Origin: Brevundimonas subvibrioides
GTDB taxonomy: Bacteria > Pseudomonadota > Alphaproteobacteria > Caulobacterales > Caulobacteraceae
DNA length: 64,000 nt
Reading direction: 5' to 3'
NCBI RefSeq assembly: GCF_027271155.1
Contig: NZ_CP114542.1
Coordinates: 992,001-1,056,000, forward strand
Every line of letters starts with the position of its first letter. Within the stretch, counting starts at the first letter, position 1. The notes beneath the pieces were generated by a model. That model was given only the letters and a program-made list of their open reading frames with translations. It ran no database searches and was not told where the DNA came from. Position numbers and translations under genes: made by a program. Positions 1 through 9,182 of this stretch are shown piece after piece.

Positions 1-1029
1 CCGGCCGTGGCTCCGATGGGCACGGCCCTGACCGAGGAGCAGATGGCCCTGCTGTGGCGGGTCTCTTCCGAGCCGATCCTGTGTTTTGACGGCGACGGGG
101 CCGGGCAGAGGGCGGCCTATCGCGCCATCGAGCGGGCCTTGCCGCTGCTCAAGTCCGGCCGGTCGTTCCGGTTCGCCTTGCTGGAGGGCGGCCAGGACCC
201 CGACGATATCCTGCGCGACAAGGGGGCACCGGCGCTGCGTCAGGCCATGACCGAGACACGGCCGTTCGCCGAGGTCCTGTTCAGGCGCGAGGCCGAGGTC
301 GAGCCGCTGGACACGCCCGAGCGCCGCGCGGGGCTGAAGGGCCGGCTGCGCACGGCCGCTGCGGCCATCGCCGACAAGGATCTGGCCGAACAGTATCGCA
401 GGGAACTTTTCGACCGGTTCGACGCCCTGTTCCCCGCGCGGGCGCAGCCCCCGCAGCGCGCCCGACAGACCGGCGGACGCTGGCGACCCGGCCCGCCACC
501 AAAGCTGGGCCAGACGGCCGAGGGGGCTCAGGCCATGCGGGCGCTGAACCGATCCATCGAGCCCGTTGCAGCCGCTCTGGCCCACGGGGCAATCGAAGAC
601 CCCGAACGTATTGATGATCATCTGGAAGAGATATCGTCGCATGGATTTGGCGACCCGGCCCTGGACGGGCTGGCGCAGGAGCTGGTGCGATTGCGGTTCT
701 CCAGCAGAGCCGTTGATGGTGCATCTGCGCGGCGAGAGCTTGCCGGTGCTGGATTGGATGCCCTTCTGGTCGAGGTCGACAAGGCGGCTGGAAAATCCGG
801 TGCTCCTTTCCTCCTGTCGAGTCTGTCAAGAGAGGAAGCCACTTCGCTTTGGTCCCGCACTCTTGAACTCGTCATCCGTTTGGGAGCCCTCGACAAGGCA
901 ACCGAGATGGCAAAACAGGAACTGGGGTTGCGGTCCGGCAGCGACACTTTTGCGCGCCTGAAAGCGGAGCGGGACGCGCTGCGACGTGCGGTCAATGCGG
1001 AGACGGATTGGCGCGGGGGGCGAGCTTGA
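1..1029 (+). CDS. dnaG: DNA primase DnaG, 3' part (5' end outside window)
   Basis: Primase that makes RNA primers at the replication fork. The frame is already open at base 1, so only the C-terminal 342 residues are visible. They begin inside the TOPRIM catalytic domain: the metal-binding FDGDGAG motif lies near residues 29-35 and GQDPDD near 66-71. A linker follows, then a helicase-binding C-terminal domain ending in a conserved [15 protein letters not shown] block. Base use becomes less GC-rich and codon choice less biased from roughly base 580-690 to the stop, while the TOPRIM part is typical of the window. A diverged second copy of the last ~105 codons lies downstream of the vapBC pair at 1700-2038. 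I infer that the present 3' end was acquired together with vapBC. rpoD follows, the usual dnaG-rpoD pairing. Confidence 0.93.
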   Translation, partial: PAVAPMGTALTEEQMALLWRVSSEPILCFDGDGAGQRAAYRAIERALPLLKSGRSFRFALLEGGQDPDDILRDKGAPALRQAMTETRPFAEVLFRREAEVEPLDTPERRAGLKGRLRTAAAAIADKDLAEQYRRELFDRFDALFPARAQPPQRARQTGGRWRPGPPPKLGQTAEGAQAMRALNRSIEPVAAALAHGAIEDPERIDDHLEEISSHGFGDPALDGLAQELVRLRFSSRAVDGASARRELAGAGLDALLVEVDKAAGKSGAPFLLSSLSREEATSLWSRTLELVIRLGALDKATEMAKQELGLRSGSDTFARLKAERDALRRAVNAETDWRGGRA

Positions 1030-1041
1030 TTTCCTTGGCCT

Positions 1042-1302
1042 ATGCCTCGACCTATGCTAGTCAGAGCCGTGCAGAATTCGCGTTCAGTCAAATTGTTCAG
1101 AAACGGCCGGAACCAGGCCGTAAGAATTCCCCGCGAGTTCGAACTTCCGGGCGAGGACGCCGTCATGAGGCGGGAGGGGGATCGTCTGATCATCGAACTG
1201 CCGGAACGGATCGGTTTGTTGGCCTTGCTTTCGACTCTCGACCCGATTGACGAGGATTTCGCCCTGATCGAAGACGCCCGGCCCGAGGACGTCGATTTTT
1301 GA
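1042..1302 (+). CDS. vapB: VapB-type antitoxin (AbrB/MazE-like DNA-binding fold)
   Basis: Antitoxin expected to neutralise the adjoining PIN toxin and repress its own promoter. The block KLFRNGRNQAVRIPREFEL is the hallmark N-terminal swapped-hairpin DNA-binding motif of VapB proteins. The acidic tail (IDEDFALIEDARPEDVDF) is the usual toxin-wrapping segment. It starts 13 bases after the dnaG stop. Candidate starts are ATG 1042, ATG 1054 and GTG 1069; family alignments usually begin a few residues before KLFRNGR, which favours 1054 or 1069, and none has a convincing ribosome-binding site. The stop overlaps the toxin start (TTGA). With dnaG immediately upstream, dnaG read-through could drive the pair. 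Confidence 0.88.
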   Translation: MPRPMLVRAVQNSRSVKLFRNGRNQAVRIPREFELPGEDAVMRREGDRLIIELPERIGLLALLSTLDPIDEDFALIEDARPEDVDF

Positions 1303-1703
1303 TCCGGTATCTTCTCGACACCAACATGCTTTCGGATCTCGTTCGCCGGCCGCTCGGAGGCGTTCGACAAAGGGTCGCCCTGGTCGGTGAGGCGGCCGTG
1401 GGGACCAGTATCGTTGTCGCCGCCGAGGCTCGCTTCGGTGCCGCCAGGGCGTCGTCCGCGCGCTTGACAGATCAGCTTGAAAGAATCCTGTCCGAGCTCG
1501 TGGTCCTGCCTTTCGAGGCCCCGGCCGACCGCCATTACGCGGATGTGCGCTCCGCCCTGACACGTGCAGGCACCCCTATCGGTGCTAACGACACGCTGAT
1601 CGCGGCCCATGCCTTGGCGCTGAATTGTATTCTGGTAACCGACAACGAGCGTGAATTTGGTCGGGTTTCCGGCCTGAGCATCGAGAATTGGTTGCGGGCG
1701 TGA
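1299..1703 (+). CDS. vapC: VapC-type PIN-domain ribonuclease toxin
   Basis: Toxin of the type II VapBC pair; PIN-domain proteins are Mg2+-dependent RNases. The four acidic positions of the fold are visible: Asp in LLDTNMLSD near residue 7, Glu in AAEARFG near 43, Asp in GANDTLIAAH near 98 and Asp in LVTDNEREF near 116. At 134 residues it has normal family length and looks intact. The start is TTG 1299, inside the vapB stop (4-base overlap), so translation is probably coupled. Its own stop overlaps a GTG at 1700 that opens the displaced dnaG fragment. RNA target unknown. Confidence 0.9.
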   Translation: MIRYLLDTNMLSDLVRRPLGGVRQRVALVGEAAVGTSIVVAAEARFGAARASSARLTDQLERILSELVVLPFEAPADRHYADVRSALTRAGTPIGANDTLIAAHALALNCILVTDNEREFGRVSGLSIENWLRA

Positions 1704-2038
1704 ACTCCGTCCAGACGCTTGACAGCGCGGCCCTGCGTCGCCATCTCGCGTCCTCCGGACACGACGCTTTAGTGCGCGAGGTCGAGAAGGCGGCGGCAAA
1801 GTCCGGCGCGCCTTTCCTGGCCGCGAATGCGCCCCTCGCCGAGGCAAGGGTCCGGTGGTCGCAAGGCTTCGATGCCCTGACCCGCGTGGCGGGTCTGGAC
1901 GCGGCGCTGGCGTCAGCGAAATCGGGGGCGGATCACGCCTTCGATGCCTCGGCCTTCAGTCGCCTGAAGGCGGAGCGCGATGCGTTGCGACGAGCCATCA
2001 AGACCGGGACGATCTGGGACGACGCGGCGGTTTCGTAA
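1700..2038 (+). pseudogene. Displaced second copy of the dnaG 3' end
   Basis: The frame encodes a DnaG helicase-binding C-terminal domain without a primase. Aligned to the DnaG upstream it shares KSGAPFL, most of the preceding helix (about 22 of 34 positions identical by eye) and [15 protein letters not shown] against [15 protein letters not shown]. Its base and codon use match the native genome better than the current dnaG tail does. I read it as the original 3' end of dnaG cut off when vapBC plus a substitute tail were inserted. GTG 1700 overlaps the vapC stop (GTGA), so a free-standing domain of about 112 residues could still be translated; the open frame is undamaged up to TAA 2036-2038. 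Whether it is expressed is unknown. Confidence 0.75.
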
Positions 2039-2130
2039 CGAACTGCGCGTCCAGGTGTTCTGTTTTGGAACGGATGTTGCATTATTGCCAGGGGGCCTGA
2101 TCCTCCCCTGTGGCCGGAGAAGAAGACGTA

Positions 2131-4095
<1,965 letters not shown>

Positions 4096-4106
4096 TCGAT
4101 CTACGG

Positions 4107-4133
4107 AGGCCCGGGAGCGATCGCGGGCCTTTC
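4107..4133 (+). terminator. Intrinsic terminator after rpoD
   Basis: AGGCCCG (4107-4113) pairs with CGGGCCT (4124-4130) across a 10-base loop, followed by TTT. It begins 12 bases after the rpoD stop and just before the convergent DUF1428 gene stop at 4136. The U-run is short. Confidence 0.6.
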
Positions 4134-4135
4134 GT

Positions 4136-4486
4136 CTATCGGCCGTCGAAGATCACCTCGAAGCCGCCCCACATCATGCGCTTGCCGTCGAAGGGCATGT
4201 CCAGGTCCTTCCAGGCGGGGTCGGTTTCCATGGTGGCGAAACAGGCCTCGGCCGTGGCCTTGTCGGGCCATTTCAGCCACGAGAAGACGACGACCTCGTC
4301 CGGCTCCAGCTTCACCGCCAGGTCGAAGCCGGTCAGCTTGCCGGGGGGCACGTCCACGCCCCAGGTCTCGACCTGTTCGAGGCAGCCGTATTTCTGGAAG
4401 ATCGGCCAGCTGGTCTGCGCCGAGGCGATGTAGCGGTCCCTGTTCTCCGCCTTCACCGGGGACAGGAAGCCGGAAACGTAGGGCAT
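4136..4486 (-). CDS. DUF1428 family protein
   Basis: Small cytoplasmic protein of the ferredoxin-like (dimeric alpha/beta barrel) DUF1428 family, biochemical role unknown. Family blocks are all present: MPYVSGFLSPV at the N-terminus, WGVDVPPGKLTGF around residues 42-54, VVVFSWLKWPDKATAE around 65-80 and MPFDGKRMMWGGFEVI at the end. Its 116 residues are full length. An AAGGAG sequence precedes ATG 4486 on the minus strand. It converges on rpoD with the terminator between them and appears to be a single-gene unit. Confidence 0.9.
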   Translation of the reverse strand: MPYVSGFLSPVKAENRDRYIASAQTSWPIFQKYGCLEQVETWGVDVPPGKLTGFDLAVKLEPDEVVVFSWLKWPDKATAEACFATMETDPAWKDLDMPFDGKRMMWGGFEVIFDGR

Positions 4487-4524
4487 GAGGGTGCTCCTTC
4501 GAATGGAGCCTCACGGTGCGACCG

Positions 4525-4734
4525 TTACGCCAGCATGTCCAGCAGGGTTCCGGTCATGTCGTCGGCCGTGCGCAGGACGGCGACGTTGGCGGACAGGGCG
4601 ACCTTCGCCTGCATCCTTTCGACGGTCTCGGCGGCGAGGTCGTCCAGAGGCGCGGCGGCGGTGCGCGCCGCGCTCTGGTCGAACCGGGCCACGGCCGAGG
4701 CGATGCCGGCCGTAGCGATGGAGGCCGCGATCAT
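4525..4734 (-). CDS. Small protein resembling a flagellar rod protein C-terminal domain
   Basis: A 69-residue protein whose end (ANVAVLRTADDMTGTLLDML) matches the C-terminal helix of flagellar rod/hook proteins such as FlgC and FlgG. Its beginning (MIAASIATAGIASAVARFDQSA) resembles their N-terminal helix. It is thus a minimal N- plus C-helix protein without the middle domain. Similar short proteins are annotated in Caulobacterales as flagellar basal body rod C-terminal domain proteins, with no assigned function known to me. Its start overlaps the stop of the TadG-like gene (ATGA at 4731-4734), so the two are probably translationally coupled. Confidence 0.7.
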   Translation of the reverse strand: MIAASIATAGIASAVARFDQSAARTAAAPLDDLAAETVERMQAKVALSANVAVLRTADDMTGTLLDMLA

Positions 4735-6428
4735 CGGCTGATCCGCAGTTTTTCGATGGCACCTGCGATGCGGTCGAAGGCGTCCCCGATGCCGGAGGCG
4801 CTGCTGACCGGGAAATAGTGGTTGCCGTCAGTGGCGCAGCGCCGCAGCAGGGCCTGGGCCGAGGCACCGACCTGGACGGCCACAGTGTAAACCTCGACGT
4901 TCTTGTCCTTCATGTTTCCGCACATATCCTCGGTGCCGGGGGTGGCGCTGTCGAAACGGGCGTCCATTTTTGCCCGGCGGTCCGCGTCGCTGCCCGAGGT
5001 GATGCCCAGCCGGTTCTGCCAGATGTAGCCGTTGCCGTTGTAGGTGCTCTCGTTGGGGGTGTTGGCCACGCTCATCACGTTTTCGCCGTCCGTCATGATG
5101 ATGATGATCTTCTTCAGCCCCTCTGTGTTGTAGGCAAGGCCGTCACCGAACGGGGCGTTGGGCGACAGGGTGTGCCAGCCCCACATCGTACCGAGGGGGA
5201 CATTGGTGTTGCCGGACGCGATCATGTCGTTCACCCCCGCGCGCAGGGCGTCGAAGTTGTCCGTCAGACGGACGATCGGCCCGAGGGTACAGCCGTCATT
5301 GGGACCATAGGAGGCGTGCAACCTGCTGCGCGGGGCGTTGGAATATCGGCTGGTATTTCGGACCCGGGTCCACCAGGCCCTGTCCCGGGCCGTGTCCGCC
5401 GCCGCCCCGGAACCGAACGGATTGTTGCCGGTGATGGCCGGGATGCCGTCATCCACATAGTCGTTGCCCTGGTAGCCATAGTTTCTCCAGGTCGAGTCCC
5501 TGGGATAATCGTCCCTGTCCGGCTCGTCCGGGGCGAAATAGGGCACGAACCAGCTGGCCTTGGTCCCCGCGACCGGAGGCGTGTCGCGAATGTCGTAGGG
5601 CGCCCCGCGCGCCTCCACGCAGCCGCCCCAGGTGGTGTTCAGGCGACCGAACAGGGTGAACCGGCCCGTCGCATTGGCGTCGAACACGCTGTATTTATTG
5701 GACGGATCCGCATAGACCCCGCCGCCGGTGTGATCCGTGGCATTTGTCATCCAGCTGGGCGGAGTGTTGGTGCCGCCCGCTGTGACCCGAACCGTCATGG
5801 AGAAGGGCACCAGCGCGATCTTGATCGCGTCCGGCTCGAGCGAGCGACCGTCGGCGGCCTCCAGCCGGTTGATCAGGTCGATGGCGGCGGCCTTGGTGTT
5901 GGACAGTTTGGCACCGGCCATCGATCCGGTGTTGTCGATCACCAGGGCGACCTCGATCCGGTTGTTGGCCCGCAGCACCTCGGAATGGGCATTGGCCGGC
6001 AGCTCGTCGTTGAAGAACTGGCCATAGGGCGGCAGGAAGATGTTGGCGACCATGGCCTTGACGCTGACCCTGGCGTCGGCCACGACCGCGCCGGTGGTCG
6101 GGTTCAGGACGAAACTCGTGTTGGCCGTGTCCAGGGTGACGTCGTCGTAGGGGGCCAGATTGGCCCTCAGGGCGGCCATGCCGACCTGATTGATGCGGGA
6201 ATCATCAGTGTACTGCGAGCGGGCGGCGGCCAGGGTGGCGGCATCCAGGGCGTCCTGGACGTTCACGCGCACGGTGGAAACACGGGCGATATCGACCCCG
6301 CCAAGGGTCATCAGCAGCAACGGCGGCAGGGCCAAAGCGAAGATCATGGCGACGTTGCCGCGCCGGTCGCCGACGAACCGGGCCCCGAATGTCCTGAGTG
6401 CAGACACTGTCCTTTTCACGATCCGCAT
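4731..6428 (-). CDS. TadG/TadE-like pilus-assembly protein with VWA domain
   Basis: Predicted envelope protein linked to Flp/Tad-type pilus assembly. Residues ~20-45 (DRRGNVAMIFALALPPLLLMTLGGVDIARV) form the TadE/TadG N-terminal hydrophobic segment, with G-N-V-A as its signature start. A pseudopilin-like stretch follows, then a von Willebrand A domain from ~residue 155 with the metal-site motif VIDNTGSM; the second MIDAS region is near IIIIMTDGENVM. Length is 565 residues. No tad operon genes are nearby, so this is a stand-alone copy. The last four bases overlap the downstream rod-like gene. The 120-base upstream gap to mtgA carries a repeated 12-mer (CCGCAATCGACC at 6467 and 6529). Confidence 0.85.
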   Translation of the reverse strand: MRIVKRTVSALRTFGARFVGDRRGNVAMIFALALPPLLLMTLGGVDIARVSTVRVNVQDALDAATLAAARSQYTDDSRINQVGMAALRANLAPYDDVTLDTANTSFVLNPTTGAVVADARVSVKAMVANIFLPPYGQFFNDELPANAHSEVLRANNRIEVALVIDNTGSMAGAKLSNTKAAAIDLINRLEAADGRSLEPDAIKIALVPFSMTVRVTAGGTNTPPSWMTNATDHTGGGVYADPSNKYSVFDANATGRFTLFGRLNTTWGGCVEARGAPYDIRDTPPVAGTKASWFVPYFAPDEPDRDDYPRDSTWRNYGYQGNDYVDDGIPAITGNNPFGSGAAADTARDRAWWTRVRNTSRYSNAPRSRLHASYGPNDGCTLGPIVRLTDNFDALRAGVNDMIASGNTNVPLGTMWGWHTLSPNAPFGDGLAYNTEGLKKIIIIMTDGENVMSVANTPNESTYNGNGYIWQNRLGITSGSDADRRAKMDARFDSATPGTEDMCGNMKDKNVEVYTVAVQVGASAQALLRRCATDGNHYFPVSSASGIGDAFDRIAGAIEKLRISR

Positions 6429-6549
6429 AGCCCACCGTCTGGTCTGTCACGAGCGGGCCGCAGGGTCCGCAATCGACCTGATCTAACAAGGCGCGGTTAA
6501 GGGATCGGTGAAGCCGAGGGTTAACGGGCCGCAATCGACCGACGTTCGA

Positions 6550-7254
6550 TCAGAGCACGCAGGCGGCCAGACCCTCGTTGCGGACCACCCGGGCCGAAGC
6601 CTGGATGCGTGCGGCCCGCCGGCGGACATAGGGGCCGGGGGTTCCGGCATTGTAGCGGCGCGGACTGGGCAGGATGGCGGCGATGCGGGCGGCCTCGCGG
6701 GGGCTGAGGTCCGCGGCCGATTTGCCGAACCAGTGGCGGGCGGCGGCCTCGGCACCAAAGATGCCAGGGCCCATCTCGGCGACGTTCAGATAGACTTCCA
6801 TGATGCGGCGTTTGCCCCAGCCCGTCTCGATCAGGACGGTGTAGCCCGCCTCCAGTCCCTTGCGGACCCAGTCGCGGCCGGGCCACAGGAAGACGTTCTT
6901 GGCCGTCTGCTGGCTGATGGTTGAGCCGCCGCGCATCCTGCGACCGCTCTCGTTGTCCTTCATTGCCTTTTCGATGGCCTCCAGGTCGAAGCCCCTGTGG
7001 CTGCAGAAGCGCGCGTCCTCTGCCGCAATGGCCGAGACGACCAGGTGGGGGGAGATGTCGCCAAGCGGCTTCCAGCGATAGTCCATCCCGTGTCCGGCCA
7101 GACCCTCCCGGAGCATCAGCAGGGTAAGGGGCACCGGGGCAAAGCGGTGGATCAGCACCCCGCCGAACGGCAGCAGGGCCAGGACCATGAGGAGGGTCAG
7201 GATCGGGCGGGCCTTGCGGCGCGGGCGCTCTGACGGGATCGGTGTGTCGCTCAT
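6550..7254 (-). CDS. mtgA: Monofunctional peptidoglycan transglycosylase MtgA
   Basis: Glycosyltransferase family 51 enzyme that polymerises lipid II into glycan strands at the inner membrane. One transmembrane helix (residues ~20-38) is followed by the GT51 domain. The catalytic Glu is in SAIAAEDARFCSHRGFD, the QTAKN motif in GGSTISQQTAKNVFLW, and KRRIMEVYLNVAEMG and FGAEAAARHWFGKSA are intact. There is no transpeptidase domain. Start ATG 7254 (MSDTPIPSER) fits the family and overlaps the stop of a small upstream membrane protein gene by four bases. Confidence 0.94.
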   Translation of the reverse strand: MSDTPIPSERPRRKARPILTLLMVLALLPFGGVLIHRFAPVPLTLLMLREGLAGHGMDYRWKPLGDISPHLVVSAIAAEDARFCSHRGFDLEAIEKAMKDNESGRRMRGGSTISQQTAKNVFLWPGRDWVRKGLEAGYTVLIETGWGKRRIMEVYLNVAEMGPGIFGAEAAARHWFGKSAADLSPREAARIAAILPSPRRYNAGTPGPYVRRRAARIQASARVVRNEGLAACVL

Positions 7255-7382
7255 TTCGGCAGGTTCACGTCCCACAAGAAGACCACGAGCCAGGCGCCGA
7301 CCGCGACGACCAGGATCACGATCACGGCCAGGCACCCGAAGGCCATGCGCGGCGACCCGCCTCGCCCTTTCCGGTTTCGCAT
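7251..7382 (-). CDS. Small single-pass membrane protein upstream of mtgA
   Basis: A 43-residue protein: a basic N-terminus (MRNRKGRGGSPRM) followed by one hydrophobic helix (AFGCLAVIVILVVAVGAWLVVFLW) and a short polar tail. ATG 7382 has GGGGGTTCTG upstream on the minus strand. The stop overlaps the mtgA start (ATGA), implying coupled translation and perhaps a role at the membrane with MtgA; that role is inference. No family recognised. Confidence 0.6.
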   Translation of the reverse strand: MRNRKGRGGSPRMAFGCLAVIVILVVAVGAWLVVFLWDVNLPK

Positions 7383-7435
7383 CAGAACCCCCGTTCCCTT
7401 CAACGATAGGCGCGGGCGGCGCGGCCTGTCGAGGG

Positions 7436-8422
7436 TCAGTCGATCACGACGTCCGCGACCCCGGCCCGGCCGTCCTCGTCGGCCCAGGCGACGCGCGTGG
7501 TATCGGGGCTGAGGGCCAGGGCGACGATGGGCGCGCCCTTTTCGGCCTTGACGAAGTTCAGGCCCTGACCCGCCGGATCGGCGACCCAGACGCGGCCGTC
7601 GGCGAGACCTGCCGCCAGCCGGCCGTGCGGATTGGAGGCGGCGACCAGGGTGACGGTGGTGGCGTCGTCGAAGCCGATCTCCGACGCCTCGCGCCCCATC
7701 GGGCCGTTTGAGCCGGTGAAGGGCCACAGCACCGCCCCCTGCGCGCCCGAGGTGGCCAGCAGCGACCCCTTCGACAGGAAGGCCATGGCGCGAATCTTCG
7801 ATGGATAGCCGCCCATGCGCATGTTCTTCGAATCCTTCAGCCGCCAGCCATGCAGCTGCATGTCCTGCATGGTGGTGACGACGAAGGCCCCGTCCGGCGA
7901 GAAGGTCACGCCGGTGTGCGATCCGGCCCAGACCAGCTTCGTCGGCTTCTGGTCGGCGATACGGGCGAACCAAAGGCAGGCTCCGCCATAGGTCGAGGTG
8001 GCGACGCGGCGGCCTTTGGGATCGAAAGCGACGCCGGACACCGTGCGCTCGTGCTGGAAATCGCGCCGGAAACCAGCGTCTGTGGCGTCAATGACCGATA
8101 GCGTCTTTCCGGACGAAAAGGCGATCAGCTTCGTCTCTGGCGATGCGGCGATCGCATCGATCCAGCCGCCTGTGCCGGGGCCCGGTGCGGTGGCCAGGAC
8201 ACCGGCCTCGCCCTTGCGGCTCCAGATCACCCGCCCGTCGTCGCCCCCGGTGACCAGACCTTCTCCGGAGGGGTGGACGGTGGCGCACAGGACCGCGCCA
8301 TCGTGCACGGCATCGAACACACCGTCCTCGAACCGGACCGAGCCGTCGCCCAGGGCGAAGACCGCGCCGGACCTGTCGAAATGCGCTGAGGTGACCTGGG
8401 CGTCGAAGGAGAAGGTGGTCAT
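7436..8422 (-). CDS. WD40 beta-propeller protein
   Basis: A 328-residue cytoplasmic protein made almost entirely of WD40-like repeats. Recurrent blades include VHPSGEGLVTGGDDGRVIWS, GVAFDPKGRRVATSTYGGACLWF, GVTFSPDGAFVVTTMQDMQLHGW, AMAFLSKGSLLATSGAQGAVLW and ALALSPDTTRVAWADEDGRAGV, consistent with one seven-bladed propeller. There is no signal peptide. Such proteins usually act as binding scaffolds; no partner is evident. It is followed upstream by a PIN/AbrB toxin-antitoxin pair and then a CobW GTPase. WD40 and CobW genes are neighbours in related bacteria as far as I recall, so the toxin-antitoxin pair may be an insertion between them. Confidence 0.85.
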   Translation of the reverse strand: MTTFSFDAQVTSAHFDRSGAVFALGDGSVRFEDGVFDAVHDGAVLCATVHPSGEGLVTGGDDGRVIWSRKGEAGVLATAPGPGTGGWIDAIAASPETKLIAFSSGKTLSVIDATDAGFRRDFQHERTVSGVAFDPKGRRVATSTYGGACLWFARIADQKPTKLVWAGSHTGVTFSPDGAFVVTTMQDMQLHGWRLKDSKNMRMGGYPSKIRAMAFLSKGSLLATSGAQGAVLWPFTGSNGPMGREASEIGFDDATTVTLVAASNPHGRLAAGLADGRVWVADPAGQGLNFVKAEKGAPIVALALSPDTTRVAWADEDGRAGVADVVID

Positions 8423-8486
8423 TTACGAGAACACTTTTCTGCGTCTTTCAAGACTCGTTGAGGAACGCCGGAACTCCGGATCAGGG

Positions 8487-8897
8487 TCATTTCGCCAAGG
8501 CGCCCGGCAGTCTCGCTGCCAAACCCGATTGAGTCAGTCGACGGATCGCCTTGCGATCGAACGAAACAAAGCTTTGGCTGCCGAGCGCCAGCCCTTCCGC
8601 TGCGATGATTGCATCGGTGAAGTCACCGCCTTCGTTCAGATGCGCCAGTCCGTGTTCGACCGTCGGTCTGTCCACGATCACGGACGGAATCGACAGGAAC
8701 ACTCCGATCGCGCTCCCAATTTCAGCGCGACCAAAGCCGTATCGGCTTTTCAGGACCCATACCGCTTCGCACAGGGCGACCAGGGTCACCACCACCCGTT
8801 CCGCCGCGAGAACTTCGGTGCGAGCCGACCGGGTCTGGTCCGCATCGTCGCCGACGATCAGACGGACGAGGACGTTGGTGTCAATCGTGATCGTCAA
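8487..8897 (-). CDS. PIN-domain toxin (VapC-like), second toxin-antitoxin pair
   Basis: A 136-residue PIN ribonuclease: the first acidic site is in TIDTNVLVRLIVGDD, the Glu in ALCEAVWVL, the third in GGDFTDAIIAAEGLAL and the last in FVSFDRKAI. The pattern 'TIDTNVLVRLIVGDDADQ' is typical of the VapC subgroup paired with AbrB-fold antitoxins. Its start lies inside the antitoxin gene (17-base overlap), so the pair is co-translated. It differs strongly from the VapC at 1299-1703, so the two pairs are not recent duplicates. The 65 bases to the WD40 gene contain no recognisable feature. Confidence 0.9.
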   Translation of the reverse strand: MTITIDTNVLVRLIVGDDADQTRSARTEVLAAERVVVTLVALCEAVWVLKSRYGFGRAEIGSAIGVFLSIPSVIVDRPTVEHGLAHLNEGGDFTDAIIAAEGLALGSQSFVSFDRKAIRRLTQSGLAARLPGALAK

Positions 8898-9150
8898 GTT
8901 CGCCTGCCCACCCGCTGGCGATGGTCTCGTTCATCTCTTCGATCGACACGGGTGGCGTCCCCGGAGGCGGTTTCAGGATGCCGATGAGATCGTCCCAGGT
9001 TTTGGTGGCCGGCCTTACGGGAGGAATCACGAGGCCCCCGTCGGGCCGCACTTCGACGCGCAGCTTCTGTCCGGGTTTGGCACCCAGCCCGTCGCGCAGG
9101 GTCTTGTTGATCGTAATCTGACCCTTGGATGTCATCGTCAGTTCCATCAT
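8881..9150 (-). CDS. AbrB/SpoVT-fold antitoxin
   Basis: Antitoxin partner of the PIN toxin. Residues ~6-50 (MTSKGQITINKTLRDGLGAKPGQKLRVEV) are a classic AbrB swapped-hairpin DNA-binding domain. The C-terminal half (WDDLIGILKPPPGTPPVSIEEMNETIASGW) is the toxin-binding tail. Possible starts are the ATGs at 9150, 9147 and 9135; family proteins often begin at the last. The promoter-like sequence just upstream would place the RNA start at or next to ATG 9147, so the message may be leaderless. A perfect inverted repeat overlapping that promoter is the likely self-repression site. Confidence 0.88.
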   Translation of the reverse strand: MMELTMTSKGQITINKTLRDGLGAKPGQKLRVEVRPDGGLVIPPVRPATKTWDDLIGILKPPPGTPPVSIEEMNETIASGWAGELDDHD

Positions 9151-9153
9151 CGG

Positions 9154-9182
9154 AACGTAATGTAAAACTGCCTTACATTCAA
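9154..9182 (-). promoter_or_regulatory. Promoter with palindromic operator for the PIN/AbrB pair
   Basis: On the minus strand, TTGAAT (9182-9177), a 17-base spacer and TACGTT (9159-9154) form a sigma-70-like promoter. The spacer is bounded by a perfect inverted repeat, AATGTAA (9159-9165) and TTACATT (9173-9179) with 7 bases between. An antitoxin bound there would block polymerase. The -35 overlaps the cobW stop codon. Confidence 0.55.

Noticed and set aside
618..1847. 409-codon open frame on the minus strand across dnaG and vapBC
   Set aside because: It is antisense to four well-supported genes and its product is Arg/Ser/Pro-rich without any family pattern; a high-GC shadow.
4818..6500. 560-codon plus-strand frame opposite the TadG-like gene
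   Set aside because: Shadow of a clearly recognised VWA/TadG protein; Val/Gly/Asp-rich and featureless.
6497..6524. Two TTAA sites upstream of the TadG-like gene as a CtrA box
   Set aside because: They are 20 bases apart, not the required 7.
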